From assembly GCA_963819905.1 (NCBI GenBank), contig CAWFXP010000012.1:124001-188000 (forward strand): a DNA stretch of 64,000 nt. The letters are read 5' to 3'. Source of the stretch: CAWCQC01 sp963819905. GTDB lineage: Bacteria; Actinomycetota; Thermoleophilia; Gaiellales; Gaiellaceae. The notes below the pieces were generated by a model. The model had not been told where the DNA came from. It saw only the letters and a program-made list of their open reading frames with translations, and ran no database searches. Position 1 is the stretch's first letter. Every line of letters begins with the position of its first letter. The translations under genes and the position numbers were made by a program. Below, piece after piece: positions 40,979 to 48,069 of this stretch.

Positions 40979-41358
40979 GCCGCCCTCCCCTCCGCGCCGG
41001 GAGCCCAGCCGTCCGGGCGGACCTTGTCGCGCTTCGAGAGCGCGTTCCGCCACGACGACGTCCCGGCCAGGCGGTTGTCGACCGGAGGCCTGAGCTCGGT
41101 GAAGTGCTCGCGCCAGGAGGCGGGAAGCAGCGGGAGGGTTCGCGACCGCTCCTCGGCCTTCACCCACACGCAGCGCATCTCGGGCTTGACCTCGCAGGAG
41201 CCGTCTTCGCGCACGCCTCCGCAGGGACCGTTTCGGAGCGTCTTCGGGCAGGTCATCGGGCACGTCATTCCCGTGTCGTGGAGCACGCACTGGCCGCACA
41301 TCCGGCAGCCGAAGACCGGCCCCTTGACCGCGTGCTCGACGAAGGTGACGACGCCCAC
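40975..41358 (-). CDS. MetV-like zinc-finger partner of MetF (MTHFR C-terminal domain, PF12225)
   Basis: Cys-rich protein of 127 aa. Eight Cys in the first half (18, 21, 24, 33, 37, 46, 55, 63; GCRMCGQC, TCPMTCPK, GPCGGVREDGSC) fit the MTHFR_C/MetV domain, which in acetogens binds a cluster or zinc and forms a complex with MetF needed for activity. It directly precedes MetF (4-nt overlap), 7 nt after the corrinoid-protein gene. The arrangement indicates an acetogen-type MetF-MetV enzyme rather than an aerobic stand-alone MetF. Direction in this organism, likely oxidation of methyl-THF, is inference. Confidence 0.86.
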   Translation of the reverse strand: MGVVTFVEHAVKGPVFGCRMCGQCVLHDTGMTCPMTCPKTLRNGPCGGVREDGSCEVKPEMRCVWVKAEERSRTLPLLPASWREHFTELRPPVDNRLAGTSSWRNALSKRDKVRPDGWAPGAEGRAA

Positions 41359-41365
41359 GGGTTCC

Positions 41366-42031
41366 TCAGACGGGCGCCAGCGCCCGCCGCTCCTCGAGAA
41401 GCTCCTTGGCCCGTTTCGTCGCCCCGGCCGCGTCCGACGCGTAGCCGTCCGCGCCGACGACGTCGGCGTACTCCTGGGTGACCGGCGCGCCGCCGACCAT
41501 GATGATCACGTCGTCGCGAAGGCCCGCCTTCTCGATCGCCTCGATGTTCACCTTGAACATCGGCATCGTGGTCGTCAGGAACGCCGAGAAGCCGACGACG
41601 TCGGGCTCGTGCTCCTGGATCGCCTCGACGAACGTCTCGGGCGCGACCTGGACGCCGAGATCGACGACCTTGAAGCCCGCGCCCTCGAGCATGATGTCGA
41701 CGAGGTTCTTGCCGATGTCGTGCACGTCGCCCTTGACCGTGCCCATGAGGAAGGTTCCGATCGAGGGCGCGTCGGTCTTCGCGAGCAGCGGCCGGAGCAG
41801 CTCGAGCGCGCCCGTCATCGCCCGTCCGGCGATCAGCATCTCGGGGACGAAGAAGTCGCCGCGCTCGAAGCGCGCCCCGACCTCCTCGAGCGCCGGAATT
41901 AGCGCCTCGAACAGCATCGTGGTCGGCTCGACGCCCTCGTCGAGCCCCTGCTCGGTGAGCTCGACCACGGCCGGCTTGTTGCCGACGAGCGTGTTGTCGT
42001 AGAGCCCTTGCAGGATCGCTTCCTCGGTCAT
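41366..42031 (-). CDS. Corrinoid (cobalamin-binding) methyl carrier protein (MtxC-like)
   Basis: Methyl-group carrier, 221 aa. A helical cap domain (~1-88) precedes the B12-binding Rossmann domain with the lower-ligand motif DVHDIGKNLV (His104, DxHDxxG), then GFKVVDLGVQVAPE and the dimethylbenzimidazole pocket GFSAFLTTTMP plus IIMVGGAPVT (GG). This is the standard MtaC/MtvC architecture. ATG overlaps the upstream IclR stop (ATGA at 42028-42031). The cognate methyl donor enzyme is probably the UroD-type protein encoded divergently (42954). Methyl acceptor is the MeTr at 39204-40064. Confidence 0.92.
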   Translation of the reverse strand: MTEEAILQGLYDNTLVGNKPAVVELTEQGLDEGVEPTTMLFEALIPALEEVGARFERGDFFVPEMLIAGRAMTGALELLRPLLAKTDAPSIGTFLMGTVKGDVHDIGKNLVDIMLEGAGFKVVDLGVQVAPETFVEAIQEHEPDVVGFSAFLTTTMPMFKVNIEAIEKAGLRDDVIIMVGGAPVTQEYADVVGADGYASDAAGATKRAKELLEERRALAPV

Positions 42032-42798
42032 TCTTCTTCTTCTCCTCGGTCGGAACGGCAGATGGTGTCGGTGAGCGCGCCGGCCTCCTCGACGACGCGG
42101 GCGGACAGCTCGGCGAGGCGCTCGCGCGACGTGCGCACGGTCGGCGCCGAGACGGAGATCGCGGCGATCACGGTGCCCCTCGAGCTCCGTACCGGGGCGG
42201 CAGTCGAGCAGAGGCCGGCCTCGAGCTCCTCCCACGTGGTCGCGTAGCCGAGCCGCCGGACGCGGTCGAGCTCGTCGAGCAGGTCGTCCATGCTCGTGAT
42301 CGTCCCCGGGCCGAGCTTCGCCAGGCGGCCGAAGGGAGGTTGTGCGGCGCCGAAGGCCATGAAGACCTTCCCCATGGACGAGGCGTGGATCGGGATGCGG
42401 CTCCCGACCCAGTTGCCGGCGCCGAGCGGATGGCCGCTGTCGACCTGGGCGACCCGGGCGACGCCGCTGGGGGTCGGGATGGCGACGTTGGCCGTCTCCC
42501 CGGTGGCCTGGCCGAGCCGCTCGAGGAACGGCCAGGCGAGGCTCGCGAGGTCGCCGACGCTCGTGTCCCGGCGGGCGTACTCGACGAGCACCGGCCCCGG
42601 CCGGAAGCCGCCGCCCCGGCGCCGCTGGGCGAGCCCGTTGCGCTCGAGCGCCCGCAGCAGGCGGGCCGCGGTCGACTTCGGAAGCTGCGTCTCCTCCATG
42701 ACGCCCGAGAGCGTCACGGCCTCGTCCGACTCCACCAGGCGAAGAAGGATCTGCGCCGCCCGGTCGATCGCCTGAGCTCCGCCCTCGACTTTCGCCAC
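42028..42798 (-). CDS. IclR-family transcriptional regulator
   Basis: Regulator of 256 aa starting at GTG 42798. The N-terminal winged HTH (~8-65) includes AIDRAAQILLRLVE and LPKSTAARLLRALERNGLAQ; the C-terminal effector domain (~80-245) has IPIHASSMGKVFMAF and AAISVSAPTVRTSRERLAEL, typical of IclR. The gene heads the corrinoid operon (4-nt overlap with the corrinoid-protein gene) and is divergent from the UroD-type methyltransferase. Two matched palindromes in the shared region are its likely operators; one ends two bases before this start, implying autoregulation. Inducer presumably the methylated substrate. Confidence 0.9.
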   Translation of the reverse strand: MAKVEGGAQAIDRAAQILLRLVESDEAVTLSGVMEETQLPKSTAARLLRALERNGLAQRRRGGGFRPGPVLVEYARRDTSVGDLASLAWPFLERLGQATGETANVAIPTPSGVARVAQVDSGHPLGAGNWVGSRIPIHASSMGKVFMAFGAAQPPFGRLAKLGPGTITSMDDLLDELDRVRRLGYATTWEELEAGLCSTAAPVRSSRGTVIAAISVSAPTVRTSRERLAELSARVVEEAGALTDTICRSDRGEEEE

Positions 42799-42799
42799 G

Positions 42800-42816
42800 G
42801 TGCCGCATTATGGCAC
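42800..42816. promoter_or_regulatory. IclR operator candidate 1
   Basis: GTGCCGCATTATGGCAC: 5-bp arms (GTGCC/GGCAC) around a seven-base centre. It shares 14 of 17 positions with operator 2 (42877-42893). It sits immediately in front of the iclR start codon, so binding would block iclR-operon translation initiation region or transcription. Confidence 0.65.
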
Positions 42817-42876
42817 TTACACCTCTCTGTTGTCAATCAACAACCAACTTCGCGATCGGATACGATCGGCGATGCA

Positions 42877-42893
42877 GTCCCGCTTTATGGGAC
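42877..42893. promoter_or_regulatory. IclR operator candidate 2
   Basis: GTCCCGCTTTATGGGAC: same orientation and length as operator 1. The differences at arm positions 3 and 15 compensate (G:C to C:G), preserving the dyad, strong evidence that the palindrome itself is selected. It is 60 bp upstream of the UroD-type gene start (42954). Centre-to-centre distance between the two sites is 77 bp. Two more short dyads lie between them (GTTGT-N6-ACAAC, 42829-42844; GATCG-N4-CGATC, 42854-42867). Confidence 0.65.
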
Positions 42894-42953
42894 TCCTCCC
42901 GCACAGGTAGATTGCCTGGAGAGCATCCGAGACCAGAAGGACAAGGAGGAGCA

Positions 42954-44123
42954 GTGCAGACCGCCGAGCGCACCCGCATCGCCTTCGAGCGAGGCACACC
43001 TGACCGGGTCCCCTTCCACTGCTGGCTCGGGCTCCCGCTCATCAAGAAGCTCCGCGAGCCCGACCAGTCGTTCCTCGACCTGTTCGAGCTTTGGATCGAC
43101 GACCCGATGGGGTCGATCGTGAAGATGCAGCAGGACGTGGGGCTCGACCCGATGATCACGACCTACAGCCAGCACATCGGCGAGCACGAGATCTGGCCCC
43201 GCATGCTCTTCCCGCGGCCGTTCGAGACCGACACCTGGGTCGAGACGTTCGAGCAGACCGACAGCGGGCCGGGATGGCGCCACCATCACCACCACATCCG
43301 CACCCCCGACGGCGACCTCGAATACTCCTACCGAACCGAGGACGGGTTCGGCACCTCGTGCCACGACTTCCTGCTGAAGGGCGACGAGCCCGAGACGAAG
43401 CTCCCTGCGCTGCGCCACTTCCCGTCCGCCGACCTCTACGACATGACCGTCATGAAGGGCATGGTCGAGAAGGTCGGTGACGAGGCCTGGTGGCTGCACC
43501 ACGTGATCGGCCCGTGGGACATGGCCGCCGAGGTCCGCGGCCTCGTCGATCTGTCGATGGACATCTACGACCGGCCGCAGTTCGTGCACGACCTGATGCG
43601 GATCTGCACCGACTGGCTGATCGGCTTCTACCGGCGCCTCGGCGAGACCGGCATCCACTCCATCTCGATGAACGAGACCTGGACAGGCGTCGGCGTCGCG
43701 CGCGAGCACTTCGTCGAGTTCATGAAGCCCTACGAGGCGGAGTGCGTCCAGGCGGCGCATGACGCGGGCTACCTGGTCAGCTTCCACAACTGCGGCCGGG
43801 CGACGCTCCTGCTCGAGGACATCGCGGACACCGGGCCAGACGCGGTCGAGACGCTGACCTCGAACCGCTCGTCCGGCGACGTCGATCTCGCCGACGCAAA
43901 GCGCCGGATCGGCGACCGGGTCTGCCTGTTCGGCGGCTTCAACGAGCATCTGCTGCACGAGGCCGACGCCGACGCCGTGCGGGAGGAGGTCAAGCGCTGC
44001 CTCGACGCGGCGATGGAGGGCGGCGGCTACGTGCTCCGCTCGACGGGTCAGCTCTTCGACGCGAAGCCGGGCCTGATCGAGGTGGCGGGCGAGACCGTGC
44101 GCGACCTCGGCCGCTACAACTGA
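42954..44123 (+). CDS. UroD-type corrinoid methyltransferase (MtaA/CmuA-like)
   Basis: Zinc-type methyltransferase of the uroporphyrinogen-decarboxylase superfamily, 389 aa from GTG 42954, with AAGGAGGAGCA before it. The N-terminus (QTAERTRIAFERGTPDRVPF) and CWLGLPLIKKL start match the family. The predicted metal site includes the HxC motif in SFHNCGRA (~280) and Cys in RVCLFGGFN; a His-rich loop (RHHHHH, ~106) is unusual. A role in haem synthesis is excluded by context: it faces the corrinoid operon across the IclR operators. It probably transfers a methyl group from an unidentified donor (methoxyl, halomethane or amine) to the carrier protein. The open frame upstream to 42810 lacks RBS and crosses the operators. 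Confidence 0.85.
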   Translation: MQTAERTRIAFERGTPDRVPFHCWLGLPLIKKLREPDQSFLDLFELWIDDPMGSIVKMQQDVGLDPMITTYSQHIGEHEIWPRMLFPRPFETDTWVETFEQTDSGPGWRHHHHHIRTPDGDLEYSYRTEDGFGTSCHDFLLKGDEPETKLPALRHFPSADLYDMTVMKGMVEKVGDEAWWLHHVIGPWDMAAEVRGLVDLSMDIYDRPQFVHDLMRICTDWLIGFYRRLGETGIHSISMNETWTGVGVAREHFVEFMKPYEAECVQAAHDAGYLVSFHNCGRATLLLEDIADTGPDAVETLTSNRSSGDVDLADAKRRIGDRVCLFGGFNEHLLHEADADAVREEVKRCLDAAMEGGGYVLRSTGQLFDAKPGLIEVAGETVRDLGRYN

Positions 44124-44181
44124 CGCCGATGGCCACTCGTATCGGCCCGGATCAGGGCCGGACACCAGATCCCGACGGCCA

Positions 44182-44207
44182 GGGCCGGACAGGTCCGGCC
44201 CCTACAC
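44182..44207. repeat. Dispersed palindromic repeat, copy 2
   Basis: Identical over 26 bases to the copy at 6471-6496, including the stem GGCCGGACAGGTCCGGCC and the CTACAC flank. Located between the UroD-type gene and the dehydratase gene. Preceded by a degenerate relative (CAGGGCCGGACACC, ~44153-44166). Confidence 0.85.
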
Positions 44208-44222
44208 GCGCCCTCCAACGCC

Positions 44223-44242
44223 GGGCCGGACCTGTCCGGCCC
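44223..44242. repeat. Dispersed palindromic repeat, copy 3 (opposite orientation)
   Basis: GGGCCGGACCTGTCCGGCCC, the reverse complement of the stem in copies 1 and 2, 15 bp after copy 2. The two adjacent inverted copies can also pair with each other into a larger cruciform. It is 26 bp upstream of the dehydratase start, so it may affect its expression. Confidence 0.85.
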
Positions 44243-44267
44243 TCGCTGTGAGGGGAGCCGCGCCGTC

Positions 44268-46442
44268 GTGACGGACGACGACCTCTACGGCGTCGAAACG
44301 TCGGCCGACGGCCCGTCCGGGGCGCTGCCGCTCACACCGGAACTGCTCCGCGACAGCCCGTCGGGTGACGTCTTCGGGCTGACGCAGAACGCCGGCATGG
44401 GCTGGGAGGCCGCGAAGGTCGGCCGCGACCAGTACCTCGTCCTCTCGACGCAGGGCGGCGTGCGGGCCGACGACGGCACCCCGGTCGCGCTCGGCTACCA
44501 CACCGGGCACTGGGAGGTCGGCCTGCTCGTCAGGGAGGCGGCAGAGGAGCTCGACCGCCTCGGCGGGCTGCCGTTCGCGGCTCACGTCTCCGATCCGTGC
44601 GACGGGCGCTCGCAGGGAACGACCGGGATGTTCGACTCGCTTCCCTACCGGAACGACGCGGCGCTCGTCCTCAGGCGCCTCGTGCGCTCGCTGCCGCGCC
44701 GGCGGGCGGTCATCGGCATCGGCACCTGCGACAAGGGCCTGCCGGCGATGCTGATGGCCGTCGCGTCGTTCCCCGGGCTCGCGGGGGCCATCGTCCCCGG
44801 CGGCGTGACGCTGCCGCCGACGAGCGGCGAGGACGCCGGCGCCGTGCAGACCCTCGGGGCGCGTTTCGCCCACGGGCTCGTGACGCTCGAACAGGCAGCA
44901 GACCTGGGCTGCCGCGCCTGCGCGTCCCCCGGCGGCGGCTGCCAGTTCCTCGGCACCGCTGCGACCTCGCAGGTCGTCGCCGAGGCGCTCGGTCTGACCG
45001 TCCCGCACGCGGCGCTCGCCCCGTCGGGCCAGCCGATCTGGCTCGACGTCGCTCGCCGGACGGCGCAGGCGGTGCAAGCCCAGGTCGCCGAAGGACGCAC
45101 GCTCGCGTCGGTGCTGACGGACGAGGCGGTCGAGAACGCGATGCTCGTGCACGCTGCGTTCGGCGGCTCGACGAACCTGCTCATCCACATCCCGGCGATC
45201 GCCCATGCCGCCGGTCTGCGGCGGCCGACCGTCGACGACTGGCGGCGGGTGAACCGCGCCGTGCCGCGGCTCGTCGACGCCCTCCCGAACGGCCCGCGGC
45301 ACCATCCGACGGTGCGGGTGTTTCTCGCGGGCGGCGTGCCGGAGGTTGCGCTGCACCTGCGCAGGCTCGGCCTCCTGAACACGGGCGCCCTCAACGTGTA
45401 CGGCGCCACCTGGGACGAGGCGCTCGACGAGTGGGAAGGAAGCGAGCGGCGCGCACGCGTCCGCGAGCGGCTGCTCGAGGCCGACGGCATCGATCCGGAC
45501 GACGTCATCTCGCCGCCGGAGCGGGCCCGGGAAAAGGGCATGACCTCGACGGTCTGCTTCCCCGTCGGCAACCTCGCTCCCGGAGGAAGCGTGATCAAGT
45601 CGACCGCGATCGACCCACGCGCGCTCGACGCGGACGGTGTCTACCGGCTCACCGGGCGCGCGCGTGTGTTCACGAGCGAGCCGGCCGCAATCGCCGCGAT
45701 CAAGGGGCTCGACGGCGAGCCGATCGAGGCCGGGGACGTGATCGTCCTCGCCGGGAGGGGGCCGCTCGGCACGGGCATGGAAGAGACCTACCAGCTGACG
45801 TCGGCGCTCAAGTTCCTCCCGTTCGGCCGCGAGGTCGCGCTGGTCACCGATGCGCGCTTCTCGGGCGTCTCGACCGGCGCCTGCATCGGTCACGTGAGCC
45901 CCGAGGCGCTCGAGGGCGGCCCGCTCGGGCGCATCGTCGACGGGGACACGGTGCGGGTGGTCGTCGACCCCGCGAACCTGGAGGCCACGATCGACCTCGT
46001 CGGGCACGGTGACGAGGAATGGACGCCCGACGAGGCTGCGCGGGTGCTCTCGGAGCGCCCGGTGCACGCCGGCATCGCGCCCGACCCCGAGCTGCCGGCG
46101 GACACGGCGGTCTGGGCACGCCTCCAGTCGGTGAGCGGCGGCCCGTGGGGCGGCTGCGTCTACGACCCCGAGGCGATCCTCGAGCGCCTCGACGGGGGGC
46201 GAGCCAAGACAGGCCCGGAGCCCGGACGGTCACCTGATCGAGATCACGACCTACGAGCCGCCCCCCGTCCGACACGAGCCGCGATCGCGGAGATTCCTGC
46301 GGGCCCGATGCCGCAGCAACCGCCGATCCCGCGCGCGCCGAGCCCGCGCCAGCGCGCGACCAGCTCGGGCGAGAACCGATCGACCCCGGCGCCGCTCCAG
46401 GTGTACGTCGCGCCGTCCCAGGCTCGGCCCGAGTTCGGGTAG
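44268..46442 (+). CDS. IlvD/Edd-family dehydratase (YjhG/YagF type)
   Basis: Fe-S dependent sugar-acid dehydratase of the xylonate/YjhG branch. Cluster Cys are in SDPCDGRSQGTTGMFDSLPY (~108-127), GIGTCDKGLPA (~147) and CASPGGGCQFLGTAAT (~222). C-terminal motif GGPWGGCVYDPEAILERLDG ends near residue 645, where relatives end. The frame then continues about 80 residues across the convergent mmuM-like gene (199-nt overlap) with an unfamiliar Pro/Arg-rich tail. If the run of six Gs at 46194-46199 were seven, the frame would stop at 46237, seven bases before the neighbour's stop. A missing G is therefore likely. Start GTG 44268 with AGGGGAG. Probably co-transcribed with the UroD-type gene or independent. 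Confidence 0.82.
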   Translation: MTDDDLYGVETSADGPSGALPLTPELLRDSPSGDVFGLTQNAGMGWEAAKVGRDQYLVLSTQGGVRADDGTPVALGYHTGHWEVGLLVREAAEELDRLGGLPFAAHVSDPCDGRSQGTTGMFDSLPYRNDAALVLRRLVRSLPRRRAVIGIGTCDKGLPAMLMAVASFPGLAGAIVPGGVTLPPTSGEDAGAVQTLGARFAHGLVTLEQAADLGCRACASPGGGCQFLGTAATSQVVAEALGLTVPHAALAPSGQPIWLDVARRTAQAVQAQVAEGRTLASVLTDEAVENAMLVHAAFGGSTNLLIHIPAIAHAAGLRRPTVDDWRRVNRAVPRLVDALPNGPRHHPTVRVFLAGGVPEVALHLRRLGLLNTGALNVYGATWDEALDEWEGSERRARVRERLLEADGIDPDDVISPPERAREKGMTSTVCFPVGNLAPGGSVIKSTAIDPRALDADGVYRLTGRARVFTSEPAAIAAIKGLDGEPIEAGDVIVLAGRGPLGTGMEETYQLTSALKFLPFGREVALVTDARFSGVSTGACIGHVSPEALEGGPLGRIVDGDTVRVVVDPANLEATIDLVGHGDEEWTPDEAARVLSERPVHAGIAPDPELPADTAVWARLQSVSGGPWGGCVYDPEAILERLDGGRAKTGPEPGRSPDRDHDLRAAPRPTRAAIAEIPAGPMPQQPPIPRAPSPRQRATSSGENRSTPAPLQVYVAPSQARPEFG

Positions 46443-47170
46443 ACGACGAGCGGCAGGTCGGTCGCTGCGCGGGCCCGGGATAGGAGCGACTCGACGTGCT
46501 CCGGTGCGGTGCAGTTGACGCCGAACGCGGCCACCCGGCCCGTGCGCCCGGCAGCGCGGATCGCGTCGCCGATGAGCGTTCCGTCGCTCAGCCGCTCGCC
46601 GTCGCGACAACAGAACGAGACCCACGCCTCCGTCTCCGGAAACTCCGTGAGCAGCTCGCCGACGATCCGGGCCTCCCGCCCGTTGGGAACCGTCTCGATC
46701 GCGAGCAGGTCGGTGCCCGCAGTGACGAGCTCCTGGATGCGCTCGCGCTGTACGGCGGCGATCCTGTCGTCCGGTGTGTCGACGTAGTCGCCGGTGTATT
46801 CGCAGCCGTTCGCGAAGACGACGCCGTAGGGGCCGACGCTGCCGGCGACGAGGCCACGCCCGCCCGTGCGCTCGCGGGCGCGCTGCGCGAGCTCGACGCT
46901 GCGCCGAAGGAGCCGCTTTCCCTCCTCCCGGTCGATCCCGGCGGCTTCGTAGCCCGGCAGCGTCGCGTGGTAGCTCGCCGTGATCGCCACGTCCGCGCCG
47001 GCCTCGAAGTAGGCGACGTGCACGTCCTCGATTGCCTGCGGGTCGTCGCGGAGGAGTCGCGCAGACCAGAGCGCGTCGCGGAGATCGTGGCCGTTCGCCT
47101 CGAGCTCGGTGGCGAGCCCGCCGTCGAGAACGACGTCGCGCTCCGCGAGTGCATCCGACAGGCTGCGCAT
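46244..47170 (-). CDS. Homocysteine S-methyltransferase (MmuM-like)
   Basis: Zinc-dependent TIM-barrel methyltransferase, 308 aa, using S-methylmethionine or SAM as donor to homocysteine. Motifs: VVLDGGLATELEANG (~13-27), ITASYHATLPGYEAAG, LVAGSVGPYG, VNCTAPEHV (zinc Cys, ~225) and GGCCGIGP (two zinc Cys, ~288). ATG 47170 faces the start of another homocysteine methyltransferase with 17 bp between starts. The convergent overlap with the dehydratase frame is probably an artefact of a frameshift in the latter. Confidence 0.88.
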   Translation of the reverse strand: MRSLSDALAERDVVLDGGLATELEANGHDLRDALWSARLLRDDPQAIEDVHVAYFEAGADVAITASYHATLPGYEAAGIDREEGKRLLRRSVELAQRARERTGGRGLVAGSVGPYGVVFANGCEYTGDYVDTPDDRIAAVQRERIQELVTAGTDLLAIETVPNGREARIVGELLTEFPETEAWVSFCCRDGERLSDGTLIGDAIRAAGRTGRVAAFGVNCTAPEHVESLLSRARAATDLPLVVYPNSGRAWDGATYTWSGAGVDRFSPELVARWRGLGARGIGGCCGIGPAGISAIAARVGRGAARRS

Positions 47171-47187
47171 AGCTCTACCCTATTCCC

Positions 47188-48069
47188 ATGACGGCTTTGC
47201 GCGAGCTGCTCGGACCGAACGTGCGCGTCGCCGACGGCGGGGTAGGCACGGGACTGCAGCAGGCGTCGCTCGAGGCCGGGCAGGCGCCCGAGGAGCTCGC
47301 GCTCGAAGCGCCGGACGAGCTCGTCGCGCTCCACCTCTCGTTCGTCGAGGCGGGCTCGGACATCCTCCTCACGGACACGTTCGGCGCGAACGCGATCCGT
47401 CTGCAGCACTCCCGCTATCGGGACGTAGAGCACGTCAACGGAGCCGCCGTAGCCTGCGCCCGGAAGGCTGCGGACCTGTCCGGGAGGAACGTGCTCGTCG
47501 CGGGGTCGATCGGCCCCACCGGCGAGCTCCTCGCCCCGCTCGGAACGCTCGAGCCCGCCGAGGCGAGGGGCGTCTTCGCCGAACAGGCTCGCGCGCTCGC
47601 CGGGTGCGACCTGCTCGTCGTCGAGACGATGTTCTCTCTCGACGAAGCCACGGCCGCAGTGCGCGGGTGTCGGGACGCCACGACGCTCCCGGTCGTCGTG
47701 TCCTTCTCGTTCGACGCCGGTGCGGGCGAGCCGAGGACGATGATGGGGCATTCCGTCGAGGACGTGCTCCTCGCGATGGCCGAGGTCGGTGTCGACGGGA
47801 TCGGCTTCAACTGCGGTCGGTCGCTCGACACGGCCCGGGCGACGGCGCAGGAGTTCGTCGCGCAGCTCCGGGCGCACGACCTCGACCTGCCCCTCTGGGT
47901 GAAGCCGAACGCGGGCCTACCCGAGCCGCTGTCGGGCCGCTACCCGGCCGGCCCCGACGACATGGCCTCGTTCGCGGTCTGGGCGGCGGGCCTCGGCGCG
48001 GCGGTGGTCGGAGGCTGCTGCGGCACGACCGGCGCGCACCTGCACGAGATCTCGACGAAGCTCGGCTAG
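47188..48069 (+). CDS. Homocysteine S-methyltransferase-domain protein (BHMT/MetH N-terminal-like)
   Basis: A second zinc TIM-barrel methyltransferase, 293 aa. It shows VRVADGGVGTGLQQASLEAG at the start, ILLTDTFGANAIRLQ (typical of the MetH/BHMT group), VLVAGSIGPTGEL, GIGFNCGRSLDTA (zinc Cys) and AVVGGCCGTTGAHLHE (zinc Cys pair). It resembles the N-terminal homocysteine domain of MetH, which works with methyl-corrinoid; thus it could draw methyl groups from the neighbouring corrinoid pathway to make methionine. The alternative donor is betaine. It shares four bases (CTAG) with the convergent Eis-like gene. Confidence 0.87.
   Translation: MTALRELLGPNVRVADGGVGTGLQQASLEAGQAPEELALEAPDELVALHLSFVEAGSDILLTDTFGANAIRLQHSRYRDVEHVNGAAVACARKAADLSGRNVLVAGSIGPTGELLAPLGTLEPAEARGVFAEQARALAGCDLLVVETMFSLDEATAAVRGCRDATTLPVVVSFSFDAGAGEPRTMMGHSVEDVLLAMAEVGVDGIGFNCGRSLDTARATAQEFVAQLRAHDLDLPLWVKPNAGLPEPLSGRYPAGPDDMASFAVWAAGLGAAVVGGCCGTTGAHLHEISTKLG

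Noticed and set aside
43260..43310. His-rich run (RHHHHH) in the UroD-type protein as an artificial tag
   Set aside because: It is internal, in a natural loop, and surrounded by family sequence; more likely a natural His-rich loop.
42954..44123. Uroporphyrinogen decarboxylase HemE
   Set aside because: Superfamily match only; sequence start, HxC metal motif and the adjoining corrinoid operon fit a methyltransferase.
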